From: Oscillospiraceae bacterium
GTDB lineage: Bacteria > Bacillota > Clostridia > Oscillospirales > Ruminococcaceae
Reading direction: 5' to 3'
DNA: 37,665 nt
Assembly (NCBI GenBank): GCA_014799365.1
Contig: JAAVIF010000022.1
Coordinates: 9,720-47,384, forward strand
The translations under genes were made by a program, and so were the position numbers. Shown here piece after piece: positions 25,972 through 32,741 of this stretch. Position 1 is the stretch's first letter; each line of letters begins with the position of its first letter. The notes below the pieces were generated by a model. That model searched no databases and was not told where the DNA came from. It saw only the letters and a list, made by a program, of their open reading frames with translations.

Positions 25972-26727
25972 CTATGTTTTCATTTGTTTTTTTCTCCATT
26001 CCGCGGGAGAGGTTCCCACAATTTTTGAAAACTGTCTGGAAAAATGCACCGAGCTGTTATAGCCGCAGTGGTATCCTACCTCCGCCGCGGTCAGCTCAGT
26101 ATCCAACAGCAGCATTTTTGCGGTATCTATTCTGCCGTATATTATATCCGCACCGATCGAAATGCCAAATGTTTTTTTATACAGCTCCTGCAGATAAGAT
26201 TCGCTTATATGCATTTTCTCGGCAATGGTTTTTATACTGCGAACCGCGTTGGGCTGTGTGTAGATGTCATGGCGAAGATCAAGCATCTCGCGGTAACGTG
26301 AACTGTTTGACACGGCACTGTCGCTTATCGCGCCGACCTCCGTAAGCATTGCTTCTATCAGCATGGAACACGCGCTTCGGCAATTGCGGAAAAACGCGTC
26401 GCTGATAAGCTTCATATAACTGCCTATGTTTACTCTGTCGCCGATAAATATAGGCATACCGCATATCTGACCGAATTGCTCCGCGGAGCAGTCCGCTTGA
26501 ATCCAGTCGTTGATATATTCGGAGCCGTAAGCGCGGTAACGGTGAGCGTCAAATTTATCATACATGATAAAAGTATTTGGCTGAATGATAATATCCGCTC
26601 CCTTTATCGTAAAAACCGCTTCGGTCTTTACGAACAGTATCAAACGGCAGTCGTATCCGTTAGGGCGGTTTATGCTGAATTTCCCGTCATGCCGCGAACC
26701 GCAGTCCATTCTTCTTATTGTGAACAT
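25972..26727 (-). CDS. AraC family transcriptional regulator
   Basis: A 251-residue DNA-binding protein. The N-terminal half (about 1-140) is a cupin-like AraC ligand-binding domain (RLILFVKTEAVFTI, then IIQPNTFIMYDKFDAHRY). The C-terminal 95 residues hold two helix-turn-helix units: IKTIAEKMHISESYLQELYK and then TAAEVGYHCGYNSSVHFSRQ with the FSKIVGTSPAEWRK ending of the family. It lies 203 bp upstream of the sugar-binding lipoprotein gene on the same strand and has its own consensus promoter. It most likely controls that gene and the GH2 gene in response to a sugar; this is inferred from position only. Confidence 0.94.
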   Translation of the reverse strand: MFTIRRMDCGSRHDGKFSINRPNGYDCRLILFVKTEAVFTIKGADIIIQPNTFIMYDKFDAHRYRAYGSEYINDWIQADCSAEQFGQICGMPIFIGDRVNIGSYMKLISDAFFRNCRSACSMLIEAMLTEVGAISDSAVSNSSRYREMLDLRHDIYTQPNAVRSIKTIAEKMHISESYLQELYKKTFGISIGADIIYGRIDTAKMLLLDTELTAAEVGYHCGYNSSVHFSRQFSKIVGTSPAEWRKKQMKT

Positions 26728-26764
26728 AGTTATACATCACCCTATGATTTGTTAAGATAAACAT

Positions 26765-26793
26765 ATTATATGATATTGCTTTTTCTTTGTCAA
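26765..26793 (-). promoter_or_regulatory. Consensus sigma-A promoter of the AraC gene
   Basis: On the minus strand a perfect TTGACA (26788-26793) and TATAAT (26765-26770) are 17 bp apart, about 40 bp upstream of the start. Confidence 0.88.
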
Positions 26794-26908
26794 TACGGCA
26801 TTGTAATTATGGCGTTAAAGGGGAAAGGTACAGTACGGCTTAGCATGGTTTTCTTAATTCTGTAAGTAACCCCCGTCGGCAGTAAAAAAGAAAGCGGAAA
26901 AGCCCCTG

Positions 26909-26946
26909 AAAAACGGTGTGTTTCGACAAGCTGTCACCGTTTTTTT
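26909..26946 (-). terminator. Terminator of the eno-ldh operon
   Basis: AAAACGGTG (26909-26917/18) pairs with CACCGTTTT (from 26935). T-runs stand on both strands, so it can stop the lactate dehydrogenase transcript before the AraC promoter. Confidence 0.7.
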
Positions 26947-27004
26947 GAGCAAGTCAAAAAAACAAAAAATCGGACAGAGCCTTGCCCTGCCTCGATTTCT
27001 TTTT

Positions 27005-28105
27005 CTATTTTTTTATTTCTTCCGCAGCCCTATTCGCATGCTCCACCGCAGCCGACAGAGCCTTGGCCGAAGCGGTAAGCTCCCGCTGCTCCGTTCCGCT
27101 GAGCGGTATCTCCAGCACCTTTTCAACCCCCTTGGAGCCAACCACCGAGGGAATGCTCAGACACAGCCCCTCTATCCCATACTCCCCGCTAAGCAGCGCG
27201 GAAACGGGTAAAATAGAATGCTCGTCCCTCGAAATACTTTCCGCGATCTTAGCCACAGCCATTGCGATACCGTAGTAGGTAGCTCCTTTTCTTTGTATTA
27301 TCTCGTAAGCACTGTCCCTGACCTCGGTATATATTCTTTGTGTCATGACTTTATAATGCGCTATCCCTCTAAGCTCACAGAAGTGGGTAAGGTCGACCCC
27401 CGATATATTCGCGCCGCTCCACACCGCAAGCTCGCTGTCGCCGTGTTCACCTATTATCACGGCATGAACGCTTCTTGCGTCAACATCAAGACTTCTGCCT
27501 ATAAGGTATTTCAGTCTTGCGGTGTCCAGAACGGTGCCTGAGCCTATAACTCTTTGCGGAGAGAAGCCCGACATTTTTATCGCGGCATAGGTGAGTATAT
27601 CTACGGGATTGGTTACCACAAGCAATATCCCCTGACAGTCACGTTTTTTTATCTCGGGTATTATCTGTGAAAATATCGCAAGGTTTTTGTCGATAAGATC
27701 AAGCCTTGTTTCACCCTGCTTTTGATTCGCTCCCGCCGCGATAACGATAAGAGCGGCGTCGGTTATATCGTCATAATCTCCCGCGTAAATTTCCATAGGC
27801 GCGCTGTAAGGCAGGCCGTGGCTTATATCCAGTGCTTCTCCCTCCGCCTTTTTCCTGTCCCTGTCTATCAGCACCATTTCGGAAAAAATACTTCTCTGCA
27901 TTAAGGTAAAGGCAATTGAAGCCCCCACGAAGCCGCAGCCGATAACGGCGACCTTTCTGTTGTTCACCGGTCCTTTGCACGGATTTTCACGGGTCCTTTG
28001 TTCTCTGTTTTTGATTTTATCACTCTCCGCGGCTTGGTTTTCCGCATTTTCGGCATTTATTTTTACCGCTTCGGTATCCGAGGTCTTTGTATCGGCCGCT
28101 TTCAT
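27005..28105 (-). CDS. ldh: L-lactate dehydrogenase with an N-terminal extension
   Basis: Reduces pyruvate to L-lactate with NADH, restoring NAD in fermentation. The Rossmann motif is [10 protein letters not shown] (Gly56, Gly58, Gly61). Gln130 in [10 protein letters not shown] is the residue that marks lactate rather than malate specificity; Arg134, Arg197 in LDTARLK and the catalytic His221 in GEHGDSE are all present. The protein is 366 residues where about 315 is usual: the first 50 residues are a hydrophilic, Ala/Glu/Lys-rich extension of no known family. The extension seems real because its ATG overlaps the enolase stop as ATGA (28102-28105), and no internal Met near residue 50 offers a normal start. 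The two genes are thus translated from one message, and a terminator follows at 26909. Confidence 0.93.
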   Translation of the reverse strand: MKAADTKTSDTEAVKINAENAENQAAESDKIKNREQRTRENPCKGPVNNRKVAVIGCGFVGASIAFTLMQRSIFSEMVLIDRDRKKAEGEALDISHGLPYSAPMEIYAGDYDDITDAALIVIAAGANQKQGETRLDLIDKNLAIFSQIIPEIKKRDCQGILLVVTNPVDILTYAAIKMSGFSPQRVIGSGTVLDTARLKYLIGRSLDVDARSVHAVIIGEHGDSELAVWSGANISGVDLTHFCELRGIAHYKVMTQRIYTEVRDSAYEIIQRKGATYYGIAMAVAKIAESISRDEHSILPVSALLSGEYGIEGLCLSIPSVVGSKGVEKVLEIPLSGTEQRELTASAKALSAAVEHANRAAEEIKK

Positions 28106-29415
28106 TCCGCCTTACCCCCTCTTGCGTTAAGAAAATAATCGGTTCCCGGGAAGTCCGCCGCCTTTCCCAATTGCTCTTCTATTCTAAGCAAACGATTGTA
28201 TTTTGATACTCTCTCGCTTCGGCAGGGCGCGCCGGTTTTTATCTGCCCCGAATTTACCGCTACCGCCAGATCGGCAATAAAGCTGTCCTCCGTTTCGCCC
28301 GAGCGGTGGGAAATAACTGTGGTATAGCCCGCTCTTTGAGCTGTTTTTATCGCGTCAAGCGTTTCGGACACCGTGCCTATCTGATTCAGCTTTATCAGTA
28401 TCGAGTTGCCGCAGCCGCTTGAAATTCCTTTTTTCAGTCTTTCGCTGTTTGTAACGAACAGATCGTCGCCGACAAGCTGTAATCTGCTTCCCAATCGCTT
28501 GGTGAGCAGCTCCCAGCCCTTCCAGTCCTCCTGATCCAGACCGTCCTCCAGGGAAAACAGGGGGTATTTGTCGGAAAGACTTTGCCAATGGTCTATTAAA
28601 GTCTCCGAGGTAAATTCTTTTCCGCTTTTGGGCATGCGGTAATATCCCTGCCTGTCCGTTTTCCATTCCGAAGCGGCCGCGTCCATAGCGAGCAGAAAAT
28701 GGGTTCCCGCTTTGTACCCTGCCTTTTCCGCCGCTTCTATAATACACTCCAGTGCTTCCTCGTCGCTTTCCAGATTAGGGGCGAAGCCGCCCTCGTCTCC
28801 CACCGAAACGGCCAAACCGCGCTTTTTAAGAAGTCCCGCCAGCGAATGATATATCTCTGTGGAAAATCTCATACATTCCTTAAAGGTAGGCGCGCCGACG
28901 GGCATTATCATAAATTCCTGCACGTCCACGGTATTTGAGGCATGTGCGCCGCCGTTTAAAATGTTCATCATGGGCATCGGAAGTGTACAAGCGTTAACGC
29001 CGCCCAAAAACCTGTAAAGAGGTATTTTCATGGATTGAGCCGCCGCCTTTGCGCATGCGCAGGAGACGGACAGTATCGCGTTTGCTCCGAGGTTTTTCTT
29101 TTCCTTTGTGCCGTCGAGCTTAAGCATTATACTGTCGATCTCCTGCAGGTCCGCCGCGTTTTTCCCCTTAAGCTCCTCCGCTATTCGGGTTTTCACATTG
29201 GCGACCGCTTTCAATACTCCTTTTCCGCAGTACTGATTGTCGTTATCTCTAAGCTCCAGTGCTTCAAAATCGCCCGTGGAAGCACCGCTGGGGGCGCAGC
29301 CTATGGCTCTTGTCCCGTCGGAAAGAGTGATCTGCGCTTCAACCGTTGGGTTTCCTCTGGAATCGAATATTTGCCTTGCGGTTATTTCTTCTATTGTGGT
29401 TTTAAGCTGTTTCAT
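28102..29415 (-). CDS. eno: Enolase
   Basis: Converts 2-phosphoglycerate to phosphoenolpyruvate in glycolysis. It is full length at 437 residues. Catalytic and metal residues are in place: [15 protein letters not shown] near 44, the base Glu in GDEGGFAPN near 213, the magnesium ligands in [15 protein letters not shown] and VGDDLFVTN, the catalytic Lys in [10 protein letters not shown] near 350, and [10 protein letters not shown] and [12 protein letters not shown] near the end. A few positions differ from common Firmicute enolases (SSGCGNSIL for GIANSIL), but none is catalytic. The ATG follows AAAGGA. Its stop overlaps the lactate dehydrogenase start, so glycolytic outflow and NAD recycling are coupled. 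Confidence 0.97.
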   Translation of the reverse strand: MKQLKTTIEEITARQIFDSRGNPTVEAQITLSDGTRAIGCAPSGASTGDFEALELRDNDNQYCGKGVLKAVANVKTRIAEELKGKNAADLQEIDSIMLKLDGTKEKKNLGANAILSVSCACAKAAAQSMKIPLYRFLGGVNACTLPMPMMNILNGGAHASNTVDVQEFMIMPVGAPTFKECMRFSTEIYHSLAGLLKKRGLAVSVGDEGGFAPNLESDEEALECIIEAAEKAGYKAGTHFLLAMDAAASEWKTDRQGYYRMPKSGKEFTSETLIDHWQSLSDKYPLFSLEDGLDQEDWKGWELLTKRLGSRLQLVGDDLFVTNSERLKKGISSGCGNSILIKLNQIGTVSETLDAIKTAQRAGYTTVISHRSGETEDSFIADLAVAVNSGQIKTGAPCRSERVSKYNRLLRIEEQLGKAADFPGTDYFLNARGGKAE

Positions 29416-29539
29416 ACAAAACTGTCCTTTCTTCTGAAATAATGGTGTAATTATAAAGGTAGTTTTTGTATGCGAGGGGGGAATTATTCAGGCATGCCTG
29501 AAAAAACGAAAACGCCGCCTTTTTATAATACAAACAAAT

Positions 29540-29791
29540 TCAGAGCAGTACGATCAAAACCGCCGCTGTCACCGTAAGTGCCGCTCCTATTATGCATAAC
29601 GGTATCCAAACCCGCCTTTTCTTTTTGTAAGGTGTTCCGTTTTTCACCGCAGACAGCAGCCTGCGCGCGCTCTGATCCAGCTCCGACTGTGCGGTTATGG
29701 CCTTGTCGGGCTTTAAAAACAGTATAGCGCGGTCAAAGTATTCGTTTTCGGTGTCTTTGATTTCAACAATAAGCTTATTTACGCCACGCAT
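29540..29791 (-). CDS. Small C-terminally anchored membrane protein, unknown function
   Basis: An 83-residue protein that is not assigned to a family. The first 55 residues are hydrophilic; KKKRR (56-60) stands just before a single hydrophobic segment (61-83) that reaches the last residue, so it would be a tail-anchored protein with its head in the cytoplasm. The ATG follows AAAGGCAG at a fitting distance. It lies 124 bp upstream of eno on the same strand. Codon use is like its neighbours, which supports a real gene. Confidence 0.7.
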   Translation of the reverse strand: MRGVNKLIVEIKDTENEYFDRAILFLKPDKAITAQSELDQSARRLLSAVKNGTPYKKKRRVWIPLCIIGAALTVTAAVLIVLL

Positions 29792-29917
29792 TTTTATGAT
29801 CTGCCTTTCTTTTAACGGATTTTTTTATCCCTTTCGCTTGTGATTTTTGCATTCCGCGTTTTCTCTTTGCGGTAAATTTTACAATTTGTATTATTGGAAG
29901 TTTAGGGGAAAATATAC

Positions 29918-30350
29918 GGTTTTCAACAGGTTTTCCCGTGGAAAGTGTGGAAAATCGGCTTGTTTTTTAAGTTTTGAATCCAAAATCGGTGGAAAACTTC
30001 GTGGAAAGTGTTAAAAAAGCTTATTTTTCCAATCGGTTGAATTGGTTGAATATTTGGGGAAATTTTTTTGTTTTTTTACTTAAATATTTGAGAAATAGTT
30101 AATATAAAAATATACTTATGATATAATATAATATTGGTCGAATTTAAAAAAACAAAAAAATGTGGATTTGACAAGCACTTAACTTTCGGTATAATTTTTC
30201 TTTATTTTACAATCGGTAAATTTTGATTTTACAGAGAGTAAAACGGGGTTTTCCACGGGTTTTCCCGTGGAAAGTGTGGAAAACTGCCCCTTTTTTATCG
30301 GTTCGACGCTAAAAATTGTGGAAAACTCGGTGGAAAATGTTGAAAAGGGC
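29918..30350 (+). repeat. Duplicated block with DnaA-box-like TGTGGAAAA motifs
   Basis: Two copies of a block of about 100 bp (29918-30020 and 30247-30350) share the layout GGTTTTC..., TTTTCCCGTGGAAAGTGTGG, then GGTGGAAAA or TGTGGAAAA, and an ending GTGGAAA-GTT-AAAA. Exact TGTGGAAAA stands at 29946, 30275 and 30317, all on the plus strand, which is one base from the DnaA box TGTGGATAA. In the second copy TTTCCACGGG (30250-30259) and its complement (30264-30273) make a perfect hairpin with a TTTT loop. The space 30020-30245 between the copies is very AT-rich. It lies in the largest gene-less gap of the window (29792-30672); nothing else beyond the two promoters is seen in the gap. Confidence 0.65.
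30168..30195 (+). promoter_or_regulatory. Consensus sigma-A promoter in the gene-less region
   Basis: TTGACA (30168-30173) and TATAAT (30190-30195) are 16 bp apart. It points to the second TGTGGAAAA block and to the MATE gene, whose start is some 470 bp away; no convincing gene lies in between. Confidence 0.75.
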
Positions 30351-30589
30351 TTTGTTATGGGGTGGATTTTAGATGACGGAAGTGGAAAAAATTATAAATT
30401 TATAATTGAAAATTACGATGTTTTTTGGGTGCATGTTTTGAGCTTTTATGAACAGATATAGAGACTTTATAGTTTATATAAGATATTTTTAACTTTAAAA
30501 ACATGCTCTGCATTTACACCTAAAACTATTACCGAAAACGACGGTAATGAGTTAATTTCAACAAATCGAAAAAAGTTTTTAAAAAGCTA

Positions 30590-30617
30590 TTGCAAATTAA
30601 AAAAAACGTTGTAAAAT
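30590..30617 (+). promoter_or_regulatory. Promoter of the MATE gene
   Basis: TTGCAA (30590-30595) and TAAAAT (30612-30617) are 16 bp apart, about 55 bp upstream of the ATG. Confidence 0.6.
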
Positions 30618-30672
30618 ATATCCTTGTAAAAGTATAAACAGATATAACCGCATTAAGGAGAACCAAGGAAAA

Positions 30673-32049
30673 ATGGTCAGAGAAATGACGCACGGCAAGC
30701 CCCTGTCGCTTATACTGGGCTTTTGCCTGCCCATGCTGTTGGGAAACCTGTTTCAGCAGCTTTACAGCATGGTCGATACCATAATAGTGGGCAAATTCAT
30801 AGACGTTGACGCGTTGGCGGGAGTAGGCTCAACAGGCTCGGTAAGCTTTCTTATAATAGGCTTTACAACGGGTATTACAAGCGGCTCCTGCATACTTCCC
30901 TCACAATGCTTCGGCGGCGGGAATTATTCCGAGATGAGAAAATATATAGCCAACGCGATCTATCTCTGCATTATAACCACCGTAGTCGTAACCGCACTGG
31001 CCGTAACACTGTGCTACCCCCTTTTGGAGCTTATGCAGACTCCCTCGGATATTATCGATATTGCCTATGACTATATTGTAGTGGTATTCGGCGGTATCTG
31101 CGTTACAATGGCTTACAACCTTATGGCGGGAATATTGAGGGCCATGGGCGACAGCAGATCGCCGCTTTACTTCCTTATATTGGCGTCGGTTATAAATATA
31201 GGACTTGACTTGCTGTTTATTATTGTGTGCAAAATGGGCGTCGCCGGCGCGGGCTGGGCAACGGTCATCTCACAGGGCATATCCGCAGTCCTTTGTTTTA
31301 TTTATATAAGAAGAAGCTTCCCTATACTTCGCTTTGAGAAATCGGAGCTTAAGTTTGAGGGGAAAAGGCTTTTAGCACTGGCTAAAATAGGTGTGCCTAT
31401 GGGACTGCAATTTTCCATTACCGCTGTCGGTTCGATCATACTCCAAAGCGCGGTCAACAGCTTGGGAAAGGTCGCGGTGGCGGCCGTTACCGCTGCGGGA
31501 AAAATGCAGAATATGATCGTTGCGCCTATGGAAACACTGGGAATAACAATGGCGACCTACGCGGGTCAGAATTTGGGCGCGGGAAATGTGGGAAGAATAA
31601 CAAAGGGCGTGAACTGCGCTTTTGTGTCGGGATTTGTTTATTCGGCGGCGGCTTTGCTCATAATATGGCTGTTCAGTGCGCCGCTTTGCCTTATGTTTGT
31701 GGACGCCAAGGAAACACAGGTCATTGAACAGGCGGTTTATTTTATACGTGTAAACGCTTGTTTTTATCCCGTGCTGTCGGTATTGTTCATTACAAGGAGC
31801 GTGCTTCAGGGGTTGGGATACTCAATGCTGACCATGATGGCAGGGGCTTGCGAGCTTATCGCAAGAGTTGTGGTCGCGGTGGGGTTTGTGACCGCTATGG
31901 GCTTTGACGCGGCTTGTTACGCTTCTCCGATGGCGTGGTCGGCGGCAGTGGTACTGTTGGTGATCGTGTATTTTATCAAGATGAGGTCATTAAGAAAAAA
32001 GACCGATGAAAACGGAATTTTAAAGCAAGGAGTATTGATTCATGGTTGA
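30673..32049 (+). CDS. MATE family efflux transporter
   Basis: An inner-membrane antiporter of 458 residues with about 12 hydrophobic segments in two equal halves. The opening LSLILGFCLPMLLGNLFQQLYSMVDTIIVGKFID is the MATE signature, and the second half repeats it (ALAKIGVPMGLQFSITAVGSIILQSAVNSLG). AGILRAMGDSRSPLYF near 155 is also typical. It would export drugs or other organic compounds using a sodium or proton gradient; the substrate cannot be told. The start follows AAGGAGAACC and further AAGG. The next gene overlaps its end by 8 bp. Confidence 0.95.
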   Translation: MVREMTHGKPLSLILGFCLPMLLGNLFQQLYSMVDTIIVGKFIDVDALAGVGSTGSVSFLIIGFTTGITSGSCILPSQCFGGGNYSEMRKYIANAIYLCIITTVVVTALAVTLCYPLLELMQTPSDIIDIAYDYIVVVFGGICVTMAYNLMAGILRAMGDSRSPLYFLILASVINIGLDLLFIIVCKMGVAGAGWATVISQGISAVLCFIYIRRSFPILRFEKSELKFEGKRLLALAKIGVPMGLQFSITAVGSIILQSAVNSLGKVAVAAVTAAGKMQNMIVAPMETLGITMATYAGQNLGAGNVGRITKGVNCAFVSGFVYSAAALLIIWLFSAPLCLMFVDAKETQVIEQAVYFIRVNACFYPVLSVLFITRSVLQGLGYSMLTMMAGACELIARVVVAVGFVTAMGFDAACYASPMAWSAAVVLLVIVYFIKMRSLRKKTDENGILKQGVLIHG

Positions 32050-32371
32050 GATCAAAAGAAATTACGATGCGGAGGACTTTTCCTTTGAAGCGAAAACCGA
32101 CGGAGAGCTTTTGGCGGAGCTTCACGGTGAAATTACCGACGGGGTTTTTCATATAAGGAGCTATAACGGCGACAAGTACCTTTTCGACGGTGTGTGCCGC
32201 GGCGCGCTGAACAACGCGGAGCATGAGGGCGCAGGATCGGCGGTTATAGAGGAAACCGTGCCGGACTGGCTGCTTATGCTGTTTGGGTATGAAAGGGAAA
32301 TAGATTCTATAAGCGAGTTTTTTGACAGCGAAAAGGGGTGCTGTAAGGGGTGTAATACTAATCCCTTTTAA
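32042..32371 (+). CDS. Hypothetical protein, 3' end formed by a repeat
   Basis: A 109-residue protein of no recognised family, acidic and without membrane segments. It starts inside the last codons of the MATE gene with AAGGAG 10 nt before the ATG, so it is translated with it. The last residues (NTNPF) and the TAA stop are read from the structured repeat R3, so the natural end of the protein may have been lost; CCKGC just before is the last non-repeat sequence. It is probably expressed, but its function cannot be stated. Confidence 0.7.
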   Translation: MVEIKRNYDAEDFSFEAKTDGELLAELHGEITDGVFHIRSYNGDKYLFDGVCRGALNNAEHEGAGSAVIEETVPDWLLMLFGYEREIDSISEFFDSEKGCCKGCNTNPF

Positions 32372-32443
32372 AACTGTTGGATTAGTGTTTAGGGTGTAAT
32401 CCCTTTTTAAACTGTTTACAACTCGGCAGTTTAAAAAGGGATT
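32357..32443 (+). repeat. Dispersed structured repeat, copy R3
   Basis: The short stem is ACTAATCC (32357-32364) with GGATTAGT (32379-32386); the long stem is AATCCCTTTTTAAACTG (32398-32414) with its perfect complement (32427-32443). The arms equal R1, but the 12-nt loop differs, so the stems are kept while the loop is free to change. It overlaps the end of the hypothetical gene. Confidence 0.9.
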
Positions 32444-32517
32444 AGTATAACGCTTAATTATAACATAATCTGATTAGTGCTTTAACATCAAAGCTTGTAT
32501 AAATTTAATAAAAATAT

Positions 32518-32562
32518 AACCCGTCAAAACCAAGTTGAATTAGGTTTTGACGGGTTATGTTT
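32518..32562 (+). terminator. Terminator of the MATE operon, shared stem type
   Basis: The stem AACCCGTCAAAACC (32518-32531) with its complement (32543-32556) is followed by ATG and a T-run. It is the same 14-bp stem as at 21823. Downstream, 32565-32741 holds no gene; a small GCCCC/GGGGC stem at 32708-32723 may mark the end of the helicase transcript but lacks a T-run. Confidence 0.88.
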
Positions 32563-32741
32563 TTTGAGTTTTTTTACAGTATCGTATTATAAGTGCCGGT
32601 TTAAAAATAACACAACTGCCAATAGTTTGTGCAATGTATTATTTTGCCCGCTCCCTCAATAAAGCTGTGCCGCCCTATCCGTTAAAACTGCTTCTTTTAC
32701 AATAACTGCCCCATATCAGGGGCGGAGCCAAATTTTCTTTT

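Noticed and set aside
30267-30461. A 64-codon open frame with a GTG start in the gene-less region
   Set aside because: It is read from the TGTGGAAAA repeat block (repeated VEN residues), has no good ribosome binding site and no family; it is most likely a by-product of the repeat.
29792-30672. Chromosomal replication origin
   Set aside because: Boxes depart from the DnaA consensus by one base and no dnaA, dnaN, rpmH, gyr or recF gene is near; kept only as a possible DnaA-related site.
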